A DNA stretch of 64,000 nt from RUG563 sp045589355 (GTDB lineage Bacteria; Bacillota; Clostridia; Christensenellales; Aristaeellaceae). This document shows positions 41,813 through 50,135 of this stretch, one piece after another. Each line of letters starts with the position of its first letter. Within the stretch, counting starts at the first letter, position 1. A program made the translations under genes and the position numbers. Under the pieces are notes generated by a model. It saw nothing but the letters and a program-made list of their open reading frames with translations. It was not told where the DNA came from and made no database searches. Location of the stretch: the NCBI GenBank assembly GCA_045589355.1, contig JAZNOW010000011.1, positions 1 to 64,000 on the forward strand, given 5' to 3'.

Positions 41813-43327
41813 TTGAATGATTTTTTCAGCAATTTAGCTGCGGATTTGGGCAATTTTCTGGTGTATGTGGCCATTGCGCTGGTGTTTGTGATCGGCTTGA
41901 TGAAATGCGTACTGCCGGTCAGCCGTGCCGGCAGGCGTTTGCGCAAGGGCATTCACAAGCTGGAAGTGGGTGCTGGCAGTGTGCCCCCTGTATGGCAGGA
42001 TACCCTGTTCCTTGGCAAAGCCATGCAGGGCCCCTGGCGCCGTTTTCTGGTGAATGCGGAGCAGCTGGACGCCCGCGGCATCAACTGCAATGTGGAAGAC
42101 TATGTGAATGACGATACCGTCATTTACTCGGTGGGCCATGCGCAGCTGGCGGAAGCGGTACCCGGGCTGCTGACCAGCCTGGGCATTTTGGGCACCTTCA
42201 TCGGCCTGATGCAGGGCCTTGGGGGGCTGGACGTCAGCGATGCGGCCAAAACCATGGAAAGCATTCCCCAGATGATCGGCGGCATGACCTATGCCTTTAC
42301 CACTTCCATTGCCGGTATTGCCTGCAGCCTTCTGTTCAGCGTTCTCAACCGCATGGCTCACGGCAGCGCTACCCGCTCCATTGATGATTTCAACGATGCT
42401 TTTGCCGATATTGTGATGCAAAAACCTCTGGAAACCCATGTGCAGATGATTCTGCAGCAGGAAGACCGTACGGCCCTCATCCGCCACATCAGCGGCGATA
42501 TGGCCACCCGGGTGAGCGACGGCATTGTGACCAGCGTGGAACGTGCGCTGGTGCCGGTGGCCCAGCAGATGAACCAGTTCATTATGGGGCAGACCCAGGC
42601 GCAGCTGGACGGCGTGAACGGCATTGTGGAAAACTTTATCCAGCAGATGAACCGTTCCCTCAACGGCCAGTTCTTGCAGCTGGGCAAAACCCTGTCTTCC
42701 ATCAATCAGGCGCAGAGTGTATCGTATGACACCATCAACACCACCATGACGGCGGCGGATGAGATTATGAAGAGCCTGCAGCAGGTGCAGGGCGTGACCC
42801 GCCAGATCATGAGCCGGTTTGATGAATATGTGCAGAGCATGGACGCCAGCCGGGAAAGCAATGCCATTTTCCTGCGGCATGGCAATGAAGTGTTGTCCGG
42901 TGTGCTGGCTGCCACCAATGAGCAGGCGGATATGCTGGAAAACATCCGTTCTACCCAGAAAAACCTGCAGCAGAGCCTGCGGGACTATGCTCAGTGGAGC
43001 AGCCAGGTGACGGTGGCCGTGAACGACAACACCCAGCAAACCCTGCAGCTTTCTTCTTCCGTCAGCCGGGAAATGAACGAAAGCGCCAAGAAACTTTCCG
43101 ACAATTACGCCGCTTTCGTGGATACGATTTCCGGAGGGTTTTCAAAGACGCTGGCGGGTTTTGAGAAAAATGTGAGCAGCGTGCTGGGTGCCATGAATGA
43201 AAAGATGAAGGAAATGCAAAAACTATCCCTGCAGGAAGAAGTGGAAGGCTGCGCCGCAGCCCTGACGAAGCTGCAGGTGGCGCTGCGGGAAATGACGGAT
43301 GCACTGCAGCAGACGGAGGGCAAATAA
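41813..43327 (+). CDS. MotA/TolQ/ExbB-type channel protein, ZorA-like, long helical tail
   Basis: A 504-residue membrane protein. The first 190 residues hold three membrane helices: NFLVYVAIALVFVIGLM, LLTSLGILGTFIGLMQG and MIGGMTYAFTTSIAGIACSL. The GILGTFIGL and TTSIAGI segments are the MotA/TolQ/ExbB/ZorA channel core. The remaining 310 residues are a cytoplasmic, Gln-rich, mostly alpha-helical tail of about the sort seen in ZorA. These proteins form a pentamer around two MotB/ZorB-type subunits and rotate on ion flow. The start is TTG 41813, with GAGGGAG twelve bases upstream (rather long). The MotB-like gene begins two bases after its stop. ZorC and ZorD are absent, so phage defence is not shown. 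Confidence 0.82.
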   Translation: MNDFFSNLAADLGNFLVYVAIALVFVIGLMKCVLPVSRAGRRLRKGIHKLEVGAGSVPPVWQDTLFLGKAMQGPWRRFLVNAEQLDARGINCNVEDYVNDDTVIYSVGHAQLAEAVPGLLTSLGILGTFIGLMQGLGGLDVSDAAKTMESIPQMIGGMTYAFTTSIAGIACSLLFSVLNRMAHGSATRSIDDFNDAFADIVMQKPLETHVQMILQQEDRTALIRHISGDMATRVSDGIVTSVERALVPVAQQMNQFIMGQTQAQLDGVNGIVENFIQQMNRSLNGQFLQLGKTLSSINQAQSVSYDTINTTMTAADEIMKSLQQVQGVTRQIMSRFDEYVQSMDASRESNAIFLRHGNEVLSGVLAATNEQADMLENIRSTQKNLQQSLRDYAQWSSQVTVAVNDNTQQTLQLSSSVSREMNESAKKLSDNYAAFVDTISGGFSKTLAGFEKNVSSVLGAMNEKMKEMQKLSLQEEVEGCAAALTKLQVALREMTDALQQTEGK

Positions 43328-43328
43328 C

Positions 43329-44324
43329 ATGACCGGAAGAAACAGGGCAAGACGCCGCGCTTCCGGCGGGGATCAGGGCGCCCATTGGATATCCTACTCG
43401 GATATGATGGCCTCGCTTTTGATTGTGTTTGTGCTGGCCGTGGTGTACAGCGTGTATCAGTATTATCAGATGCTGGAAATCAAAACCCAGCAGCTGAACG
43501 AGCAGCAGGCGGAACTGGATAAAGCGGTGATCATCCTGGCGGAGCGGGAAGAGGAAGTGGACGCACTGAATGTGACCCTGATGGGGAAGCAGGAAGAGCT
43601 GAGTACCATCCAATTGCAGCTGGAAGAGCAGGAAGACGAACTGAACGCTGCCCAGGCCGCCCTGCAGGTGAAGGAAGACCAGCTGGCCGTTATGCAGCTG
43701 CAGCTGGCGGAGCAGCAGGATAAGCTGAACGCCATGTCCGCGGTGCTGGACGCCCAGAAGGCGGAAATGATGAACCAGCAAAAGCGGCTGGATGACCTGA
43801 TCGGCGTACGCACCCAGATCATTTCCGATTTGTCGGCGGCGCTGAACAAAAACAACCTGAAAGCTACTGTGGATGAAACCACAGGCGATATTGTGCTGGA
43901 CAGTGCGGTGTTTTTTGACGTGAACTCCAACGCCATCAAGCCTTCGGGCCAGGAATTGCTGGCAAGGTTTTTGCCGGTGTACCTGAGCGTACTGATGCGC
44001 CCGGAATATGTGGATTATGTGGGCGAAATTGTGATCGAAGGGCACACGGATACCGACGGCAGCTACATGACCAACCTGAAACTGAGCCAGAACCGTGCCC
44101 TGTCCGTTGCGGAATACTGCCTGCAGCTGCCGGGGCTGACCAACGGCCAGCGGGCTCTTTTACAGCAGCTGATGACGGCCAAGGGCCGCAGCTATTCGGA
44201 CCCTGTGTATAACAAAGACGGAACGGTGAACATGGAGGCATCCCGCCGCGTGGAATTCAAGTTCCGGCTGAAGGACAGCGAAATGATTCAGGAGATGAAC
44301 CGTATTCTTTCCGAAATGGAATAA
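43329..44324 (+). CDS. MotB/ZorB-like OmpA-domain stator protein
   Basis: A 331-residue partner of the channel protein. A basic N-terminus is followed by one membrane helix beginning SYSDMMASLLIVFVLAV, where Asp25 matches the ion-binding Asp of MotB. Residues about 45-150 form an almost pure Gln/Glu-rich coiled coil. Residues about 165-325 are an OmpA-like peptidoglycan-binding domain with FDVNSNAIKPSGQELL, IEGHTDTDGSY, LSQNRALSVAEYCL and ASRRVEFKFRL. It should anchor the motor to the wall. The start is two bases after the upstream stop, with GGAGGG inside the preceding gene, so the pair is translationally linked. Confidence 0.85.
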   Translation: MTGRNRARRRASGGDQGAHWISYSDMMASLLIVFVLAVVYSVYQYYQMLEIKTQQLNEQQAELDKAVIILAEREEEVDALNVTLMGKQEELSTIQLQLEEQEDELNAAQAALQVKEDQLAVMQLQLAEQQDKLNAMSAVLDAQKAEMMNQQKRLDDLIGVRTQIISDLSAALNKNNLKATVDETTGDIVLDSAVFFDVNSNAIKPSGQELLARFLPVYLSVLMRPEYVDYVGEIVIEGHTDTDGSYMTNLKLSQNRALSVAEYCLQLPGLTNGQRALLQQLMTAKGRSYSDPVYNKDGTVNMEASRRVEFKFRLKDSEMIQEMNRILSEME

Positions 44325-44335
44325 GGAGGCGTGCC

Positions 44336-44824
44336 ATGAGAACCTTTGCAATCCTTATGATTGTAGCGGTGCTGGCCGCAGTAGGTGTGGTGGGTTACGG
44401 CCTGTTCAACACCACGCTGCAGGTGATTGGCAAGGATTTGCAGGTATTCTCCGCTGCGGAAAGGCCGGCGGAATTTGAGCAGCTGCGCACCATGGTGGAG
44501 AGAAGTGCCCTGATCGGCACCCAGGTGAAAAGCGGTGATCTGGCCGATGCGGAAAATTATCAGTACCGGGTATACACCCTGCGGGTAAAAAACTCCGGGC
44601 TTGTGGACGCCAGAATGACGGAGATCCAGATCGCACCCAACGGCCACGACGTGCTGTATTATGGGGAAGAGGGAGAAGTGGTGGTGGAAGCAGGGAAAAC
44701 CAGGGATATCTGGTGCGTGCTGCTTACAGAAGGTCAGACTCACAATGTGCGGGATTTCTACATCACGTATTATCTGTGGGGAAACCCGCATGAGGTGAAA
44801 TTTACCTATGATGACACCATTTAA
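44336..44824 (+). CDS. Membrane-anchored extracytoplasmic protein of unknown function
   Basis: A 162-residue protein with one N-terminal membrane helix (FAILMIVAVLAAVGVVGYGLF) and an outside domain of about 135 residues. The second half (YRVYTLRVKNSGLVDARMTEIQI, then VVVEAGKTRDIWCVLLT) alternates like an immunoglobulin-type beta sandwich of the FxLYD/DUF4352 kind. I do not recognise a family with certainty. It is the third gene of the motor operon: GGAGG eleven bases after the MotB-like stop precedes its start, and its end overlaps the dipeptidase start by 17 bases. That position suggests it works with the motor or the peptidase at the outer face of the membrane. Confidence 0.75.
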   Translation: MRTFAILMIVAVLAAVGVVGYGLFNTTLQVIGKDLQVFSAAERPAEFEQLRTMVERSALIGTQVKSGDLADAENYQYRVYTLRVKNSGLVDARMTEIQIAPNGHDVLYYGEEGEVVVEAGKTRDIWCVLLTEGQTHNVRDFYITYYLWGNPHEVKFTYDDTI

Positions 44825-45512
44825 GCGTTTGCTTGCAGCCCTCCTGCTTTTGTGCACACCGCTGACGGCTTTGGCGGAGGCGGCTTTGGCACCTGCCTGT
44901 CAGCTGCCGGATGGGTTTTGCTATGTGCATGACGTGATCAACGATGTGATCCTGGATATCCGTTATGCAGGGGAGCACAATTTTGTGGGCGCGCAAATTG
45001 ACGGATACCTGGCGCCCTATGCCGTGATGACGGTGGAAGGGGCAGAGGCATTAAAGAAGGCGGCGGATGTTTTCCGGGAAAAGGGATACAGGCTGAAGAT
45101 CTTTGATGCGTATCGTCCGCAAAGCGCGGTGAAGCATTTTGTGCGATGGTCCCAGGATGAAAGCGACAAAAAGATGCAGGCGGAGTTTTATCCGGATTAT
45201 AAGACAAAAAGCCGGCTTGTGGACGAAGGGTATATCGCCCGTAATTCCAGCCATATGCGGGGCAGTGCGGTGGATTTGACCCTGACGGATATGGAAGGGA
45301 AAGAACTGGATATGGGCACCTGCTTTGACTTCTTTGGGAAGGCCTCCTGGCATGGCGCCAAGGGGTTGACAGAGGAGCAAAAGGCCAACCGGGAGCTTTT
45401 GAAAACCGTGATGGAAGCATGCGGCTTCAAACCCTTTGAAAAAGAATGGTGGCATTACCGGCTGCAAAACGAACCCTTCAAAACGGAAAAATTTGATTTT
45501 CCAGTGCAATGA
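44808..45512 (+). CDS. M15D D-alanyl-D-alanine dipeptidase, VanX/DdpX-like
   Basis: A 234-residue exported peptidase. A signal peptide (about 1-24, FKRLLAALLLLCTPLTALA) precedes the M15D domain. The family signatures are intact: the Arg of FDAYRPQSA, the zinc ligands in SSHMRGSAVDLTL (SxHxxGxAxD) and the catalytic Glu and third ligand in KEWWHYRL. Such enzymes hydrolyse free D-Ala-D-Ala or related dipeptides. There is no vanH/vanA ligase gene nearby, so this is not a van resistance operon. Start at 44808, overlapping the preceding gene, with AGGTG upstream. Its export signal puts it on the same side as the PG-binding domain of the motor. Confidence 0.88.
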   Translation: MMTPFKRLLAALLLLCTPLTALAEAALAPACQLPDGFCYVHDVINDVILDIRYAGEHNFVGAQIDGYLAPYAVMTVEGAEALKKAADVFREKGYRLKIFDAYRPQSAVKHFVRWSQDESDKKMQAEFYPDYKTKSRLVDEGYIARNSSHMRGSAVDLTLTDMEGKELDMGTCFDFFGKASWHGAKGLTEEQKANRELLKTVMEACGFKPFEKEWWHYRLQNEPFKTEKFDFPVQ

Positions 45513-45538
45513 GCGTTTGAGAGAACGCTCATTTTTTT
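45509..45538 (+). terminator. Terminator of the motor-dipeptidase operon
   Basis: A perfect 9-bp stem (45509-45517 with 45524-45532) that begins inside the stop codon, then seven Ts. Confidence 0.9.
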
Positions 45539-45664
45539 GCGCAGAAATGAAAAGAAAGCAACGCGTTTTGTGCGCCGTTTTGACGAAGTTTTACGGGAAG
45601 GTTAGCGAAAAGAGTGAAAATATGGTACACTTTTTTTAATGAAATAACGGAGGCATGGATCCCG

Positions 45665-45997
45665 ATGGAATGGAAAAATGTGCAGGTGCGCCACCGTGCA
45701 TTCGGTGAAGGCAGCGTGGAAAAAAACGAAAACGGATACATGACGGTGCTCTTTGGCAAAGAGGAAAAAGAGTTTTCCTATCCTGCCGTTTTCCGCTTTT
45801 TTATGACGGTGGAGGATGAACAGGCAAAGGCTTGCGTAGAAGAAGCACTGAAAGAAATGGATGCGGCCCAGGAACGGGAGAAACTGATGCGGCTGGCCAA
45901 ACTGACGCAGCTGAGAAAGGATGCGGCGGAGGAAAAAACCACAGCACGCACCCGTAAGACAGCAGGGAAAAAAGAGACAAAAAAGAAGGAAACATAA
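45665..45997 (+). CDS. Small basic-tailed protein with a VxHxxFGxGxV motif
   Basis: A 110-residue protein of unknown function. Its N-terminus VQVRHRAFGEGSV resembles the short beta-barrel motif found at the C-terminus of UvrD/PcrA-type helicases and in DUF3553-like proteins. A helical middle (residues about 50-80, EDEQAKACVEEALKEMD) follows. The end is strongly basic (TTARTRKTAGKKETKKKET). The fold and the Lys-rich tail suggest nucleic-acid or polymerase contact, but this is inference. Start at 45665 is eleven bases after GGAGG; no better start is in frame. It is a single-gene unit closed by a terminator. Confidence 0.6.
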   Translation: MEWKNVQVRHRAFGEGSVEKNENGYMTVLFGKEEKEFSYPAVFRFFMTVEDEQAKACVEEALKEMDAAQEREKLMRLAKLTQLRKDAAEEKTTARTRKTAGKKETKKKET

Positions 45998-46007
45998 CGT
46001 GCATCCG

Positions 46008-46034
46008 GCAGGGGAATGAAGCCCCTGCTTTTTT
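46008..46034 (+). terminator. Terminator after the small basic protein gene
   Basis: A 7-bp GC-rich stem (46008-46014 with 46022-46028) followed by a T-rich tract. Confidence 0.8.
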
Positions 46035-46088
46035 CTTTTTGTGGCACAAAGAATGGGTGGAATGACACAAAAAGAAGGGGACTTCCGA

Positions 46089-46117
46089 TTGACGGGAGAG
46101 AAGCAAAACGGTATAAT
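46089..46117 (+). promoter_or_regulatory. Promoter of the GH31 operon
   Basis: TTGACG (46089-46094), 17-base spacer, TATAAT (46112-46117). Confidence 0.85.
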
Positions 46118-46164
46118 GAATGCATGAAAAAAATTGCATGAACCATGAACGGAGGATCACGCTT

Positions 46165-48246
46165 ATGGCAATTTATCAGGATGGAAACCGGCTTGTTCTA
46201 TCTTCCGGCACCACGCAGACCTGGATTGAACCCTGGGGGGAAAACGGCCTTCGCGTGCGCATGACGGCCCAGCCTAAAATGGACGAAAATGATTGGGCGC
46301 TGAGTGAAAAGCTGCCCGAATACAAAGCGGAAATTACCAGCGAAACCGTGGATAATACCGATCCCTGGTACAAAGGCGAAGAATGGGAAAAATACCATCA
46401 GACGGCCACCAAATGGACGCTGAAGAACGGTAAAATCGAAGCCCGGCTGAATGAGGAAGGCTGGATGAGCTTCTATAACCACAAGGGTGAGTTGCTGACG
46501 GAAGAATACTGGCGCAACCGCAACCGGCTGAACCGTTATTGCGTGCCCCTGGGCGTTGCCGCCCGCACGGTGCGGCCTGTACCCGGCTGCAATGATTTTT
46601 CCGTGGTGGCACGGTTTGAAGCCTATGACGATGAAAAAATTTACGGCATGGGCCAGTACCAGCACTATCACCTGAACAAAAAAGGCGCCACCCTGGAATT
46701 GGCCCATCGCAACAGCCAGGCCAGCGTGCCCTTCTATGTATCCAGCAGGGGCTATGGCTTCCTTTGGAACAACCCCGCCATCGGTACGGTGACCTTCGGC
46801 ACCAACAAGACCGAATGGAAGGCCGACCGCAGCATGAAGCTGGACTACTATATCACCGCCGGCGATACCCCTGCTGAAATTGAAAAGCAGTATGCCACTG
46901 TCACCGGCATGAGCCCCATGATGCCGGAATACGGCATGGGCTACTGGCAGTGCAAGCTGCGCTACCGCACCCAGGAAGAATTGCTCAATGTGGCCCGGGA
47001 GCATAAGCGCCGCGGCCTGCCCATGGACGCCATTGTGGTGGACTTTTTCCACTGGACCATGCAGGGCGATTTCCGCTTTGAACCCCGTGACTGGCCCGAT
47101 CCTGCCGCCATGGTGAAGGAACTGAAGGAAATGGGTATTGAGACGGTGGTGTCCGTCTGGCCCACCATTGATGAGCGCAGCGTCAACTTTGGCCCCATGG
47201 CTTCCAAGGGGTATCTGGTGGCGGCGGACCGCTCCAACGCCATCCACATGACCTGGATGGGCAACACCACCTTCTTTGACGCCACAAACCCCGGCGCACA
47301 GAAATATGTGTGGGAGCAGTGCAAGAAGAACTATTACGATCTGGGCATCCGCTGCTTCTGGCTGGATGAAGCAGAACCAGAATATGGGCTGTATGATTTT
47401 GATAATTACCGCTACTGGGCAGGCCCTGCCATGCAGTGCACCAACACCTATCCTGTGGGCTATGCCAAGGGCTTCTATGACGGCCTGAAGGAAGCAGGGG
47501 AGAAGGACGTGATGAGCCTGGTGCGCTGTGCCTGGGCAGGCAGCCAGAAGTATGGGGTGCTCACCTGGAGCGGTGACGTGTATTCCTCCTTCCGTTCCAT
47601 GCGGGAACAATTGCAGGCAGGCCTTTCCATGAGCATGGCCGGCATTCCCTGGTGGACCTGCGATATCGGCGGCTTTATCGGCGGCGATATCAGCGATCCC
47701 GATTTCCAGGAACTGCTGGTACGGTGGTTTGCCTGGGGATGCTTCAGCCCGGTATTCCGCATGCATGGCGAACGCAGCCCCTGGTATGAGCGGGAACAGG
47801 AATTCATCAACAATGTGCGCCAGCTGACCAGCGGCCAGAGCAACGAAGTGTGGAGCTTTGGGGAAGAAAACTACCATCTGCTGAAGAAGTACCTGTTCAT
47901 TCGTGAACGCATGCGGCCCTATGTACGGCAGCTGATGAAAGCCGCCAGCGAAGAGGGCGCGCCGGTCATGCGGCCTCTGTTCTACGATTTCCCGGAAGAC
48001 AAGAAGGCCTGGGAAGTGGAAGATGTGTACATGTTCGGCCCGGATATGCTGGTGGCCCCGGTGTTCGAAAAGGGCGCAACGGAGCGCACCATTTACCTGC
48101 CCGAAGGCGCTGCCTGGCAGGATGCCTACACCAAGGAAACCTATCAGGGCGGCCAGTATGTGACGGTGCCGGCCCCCCTTGGCATCATTCCTGTAATGCT
48201 GCGGGACGGCAAGCAGTATGAGATTTATGTGGAAGGAGAAGTGTAA
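46165..48246 (+). CDS. GH31 alpha-xylosidase/alpha-glucosidase
   Basis: A 693-residue GH31 enzyme. The N-terminal beta-sandwich is followed by the TIM barrel with the nucleophile Asp401 in FWLDEAEPE and the acid/base Asp471 in TWSGDVYSSF. GIPWWTCDIGGF and FRMHGERSPW are further family motifs. WLDEAEPE is the form seen in many bacterial alpha-xylosidases, which take the xylose caps off xyloglucan; alpha-glucosidase activity cannot be excluded. No signal peptide. The start at 46165 follows GGAGG by eight bases. A GH74 gene elsewhere in the window would supply its substrate. The next gene begins directly at its stop codon. Confidence 0.9.
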   Translation: MAIYQDGNRLVLSSGTTQTWIEPWGENGLRVRMTAQPKMDENDWALSEKLPEYKAEITSETVDNTDPWYKGEEWEKYHQTATKWTLKNGKIEARLNEEGWMSFYNHKGELLTEEYWRNRNRLNRYCVPLGVAARTVRPVPGCNDFSVVARFEAYDDEKIYGMGQYQHYHLNKKGATLELAHRNSQASVPFYVSSRGYGFLWNNPAIGTVTFGTNKTEWKADRSMKLDYYITAGDTPAEIEKQYATVTGMSPMMPEYGMGYWQCKLRYRTQEELLNVAREHKRRGLPMDAIVVDFFHWTMQGDFRFEPRDWPDPAAMVKELKEMGIETVVSVWPTIDERSVNFGPMASKGYLVAADRSNAIHMTWMGNTTFFDATNPGAQKYVWEQCKKNYYDLGIRCFWLDEAEPEYGLYDFDNYRYWAGPAMQCTNTYPVGYAKGFYDGLKEAGEKDVMSLVRCAWAGSQKYGVLTWSGDVYSSFRSMREQLQAGLSMSMAGIPWWTCDIGGFIGGDISDPDFQELLVRWFAWGCFSPVFRMHGERSPWYEREQEFINNVRQLTSGQSNEVWSFGEENYHLLKKYLFIRERMRPYVRQLMKAASEEGAPVMRPLFYDFPEDKKAWEVEDVYMFGPDMLVAPVFEKGATERTIYLPEGAAWQDAYTKETYQGGQYVTVPAPLGIIPVMLRDGKQYEIYVEGEV

Positions 48247-50004
48247 ATGGGCAATTACCGCAATTTCAAGCTGGTTGTTTATTTTGTGGCCGGCGGCACC
48301 AATACGGAAACCCGGGAAAAGCTGGAGAAGGAACTGGATTTCTTCGGCCGGCACATGAAGCTGGATAAAGTGTACCTGGAACCCTTCCGCGGGGAAGTGT
48401 TTGCATCCCATGAGCAGGTGGAACTGTGCAGGGCGGTGTTTGAAGAGCGGGGCATTGAAGTAGCCGGCGGCATTACCACCACCATTCCCACGCCGGAGGG
48501 AGACGAAGAGAAGGCCCGTATGTTCAATACCTTCTGCTACAATGACGAAAAGATGGTGGCGAAGCTGAAGGAAGTTTCCACTTTCCTGGGCCAGCATTTT
48601 GATGCGTTCATCATTGACGACTTTTATTTCACCAACTGCACCTGCGACCTTTGCCGGGCGGGCCGGGATGCCTATAACAAGGAACACGGCATTTCAGACG
48701 GCAGCTGGCAGGAATATCGCCTGGCGCTGATGGAAAAGGTGAGCCGGGAATACATGATTGCCCCGGCAAAGGCACAGAACCCCAACTGCAAAATTACCAT
48801 CAAATACCCCAACTGGGCGGAAAGCTATCAGGAAACGGGCTACAACCCCAAGGCCCAGCGGGAACTGTTTGACATGGTGTACACCGGCACCGAAGCCCGG
48901 GACCCCTTTGTGCAGGACCAGCATTTGCCCCGGTACCTGAGCTATTCTTTGATGACCTATTTTGAAAACATGTACCCCGGCAAAAATGGCGGCGGCTGGT
49001 TTGACCCCTATGACCTGTATGTGACGGAGCATTATCTGGAACAGGCCTACCTGACGGCCTTCTCCAAGCCCAAAGAGATGATGATGTTCTGCTTCCAGAG
49101 CCTGGTGAACACCATGAACGTGCCGGCCCTCGGGTATCAGCTGGACAAGCTGGACCGGGTGCTGGACGACGCCGGAAACCCGGTGGGCATCATGTGCTAC
49201 CTGCCGGATAACTGCCAGGGGGAAGACAATGTGCAGGACTTCCTTGGCATGTGCGGCGTGCCCATTGTGTGCACCCCTTATTTCCCGGAAAATGCACCCT
49301 ACATTTTCCTTTCCCGCAGCGCTGCCTATGATGTGGATGTGGTGGAAAAGCTGGAAAAGTATGTGGCCAAGGGCGGCAAAGCGCTGGTGACGGCGGGCTT
49401 TGTGGAAGCTACTCAGGATAAGGGCATCCGGCAAATGACGTCCATCCGCTTTCACGGCCGGAAGGTGCTGGCCAACGATTATCTGGTGGAATTGAAGAAC
49501 GGCCCCGGCCGGCCCCTTGTGTATCCCCATGCCAGGGAAAAGGTGCTGGTGGCGGTGCCGGAAATTCGCAACAACGCCACCTGGAGCCTGGTAAAGACTC
49601 AGGTGGGCCAGGAAAGCTTTGGCATGTTTGTGCGGGATACCTACGGCAAGGGCGAAATGTGGACCCTGTCGGTGCCCGACGCCTACAGCCAGCTGTATCA
49701 GCTGCCCGATGAAGTGCTCACCCGCATCCGGGCCGAATTCCCGGTGAACGGTGTGTACCTGGAAGGCGACAGCGAAATCAGCCTGTTTATGTACGACAAC
49801 GATACCTTCATCTTCTACCCCTATGTGGAACACGGCGTGCAGCCCAGAGATTGCAAAATCCATGTGCTGGGGGATGTGGAAGCGCTGGTGATCCCGGCGG
49901 AAAATGACCGGGAAGTGAAGCCTTTGTACAAGCAGTACGGCGAAACGGTATTTGAATGGAAATGCCACCCCGGCCAGTATGTGCTGTTTAAAATCAAACG
50001 GTAA
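48247..50004 (+). CDS. Uncharacterised TIM-barrel-like protein, possible glycosidase
   Basis: A 585-residue cytoplasmic protein I do not recognise. The N-terminal 300 residues read like a TIM barrel: LVVYFVAGG, LEPFRGEV, HFDAFIIDDFYF, ITIKYPNWAES and MVYTGTEARD are spaced as strands. The IDDFYFTNCTCDLC segment, with Asp residues at a strand end and three Cys, resembles the active-site strand of GH42/GH-A-like hypothetical proteins. Residues about 300-450 (VGIMCYLPDNCQGEDNVQDF, KYVAKGGKALVTAGF) look like the GATase-like domain of GH42 enzymes. The ATG follows the GH31 stop codon with no gap, behind GGAAGGAG, so the two proteins are surely co-expressed. A debranching or beta-glycosidase role is a guess. 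Confidence 0.6.
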   Translation: MGNYRNFKLVVYFVAGGTNTETREKLEKELDFFGRHMKLDKVYLEPFRGEVFASHEQVELCRAVFEERGIEVAGGITTTIPTPEGDEEKARMFNTFCYNDEKMVAKLKEVSTFLGQHFDAFIIDDFYFTNCTCDLCRAGRDAYNKEHGISDGSWQEYRLALMEKVSREYMIAPAKAQNPNCKITIKYPNWAESYQETGYNPKAQRELFDMVYTGTEARDPFVQDQHLPRYLSYSLMTYFENMYPGKNGGGWFDPYDLYVTEHYLEQAYLTAFSKPKEMMMFCFQSLVNTMNVPALGYQLDKLDRVLDDAGNPVGIMCYLPDNCQGEDNVQDFLGMCGVPIVCTPYFPENAPYIFLSRSAAYDVDVVEKLEKYVAKGGKALVTAGFVEATQDKGIRQMTSIRFHGRKVLANDYLVELKNGPGRPLVYPHAREKVLVAVPEIRNNATWSLVKTQVGQESFGMFVRDTYGKGEMWTLSVPDAYSQLYQLPDEVLTRIRAEFPVNGVYLEGDSEISLFMYDNDTFIFYPYVEHGVQPRDCKIHVLGDVEALVIPAENDREVKPLYKQYGETVFEWKCHPGQYVLFKIKR

Positions 50005-50011
50005 TCCATGC

Positions 50012-50039
50012 AAAGCGCAGCAGAAATGCTGCGCTTTTT
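50012..50039 (+). terminator. Terminator after the GH31 operon
   Basis: A 9-bp or longer stem (50014-50022 with 50027-50035) with a GAAA loop, then Ts. Confidence 0.85.
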
Positions 50040-50097
50040 GGATGAAAATTTACAATTGTTACAGGAGGCTTGCTGTCCTTTTTCAGGCTAGTTATGG

Positions 50098-50103
50098 TAT
50101 AAT
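50098..50103 (+). promoter_or_regulatory. -10 element of the first L,D-transpeptidase gene
   Basis: TATAAT at 50098-50103, preceded by TTATGG. The -35 region is poor. The upstream TACAATTG is similar to ACAATTG upstream of the paralogous gene at 51851. Confidence 0.5.
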
Positions 50104-50135
50104 AAGGAAAACAAAGGGAGAAGAGGTGCCAGTGG

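Noticed and set aside
44808..45512. A vancomycin-resistance operon
   Set aside because: The dipeptidase is VanX-like, but there is no D-lactate dehydrogenase, D-Ala-D-Lac ligase or VanRS pair; the VanY-like protein 13 kb away has lost its zinc ligands.
41743..45538. A complete Zorya anti-phage system
   Set aside because: Only the motor pair is ZorAB-like. No ZorC, ZorD or ZorE homologue is present, and the partners are envelope proteins.
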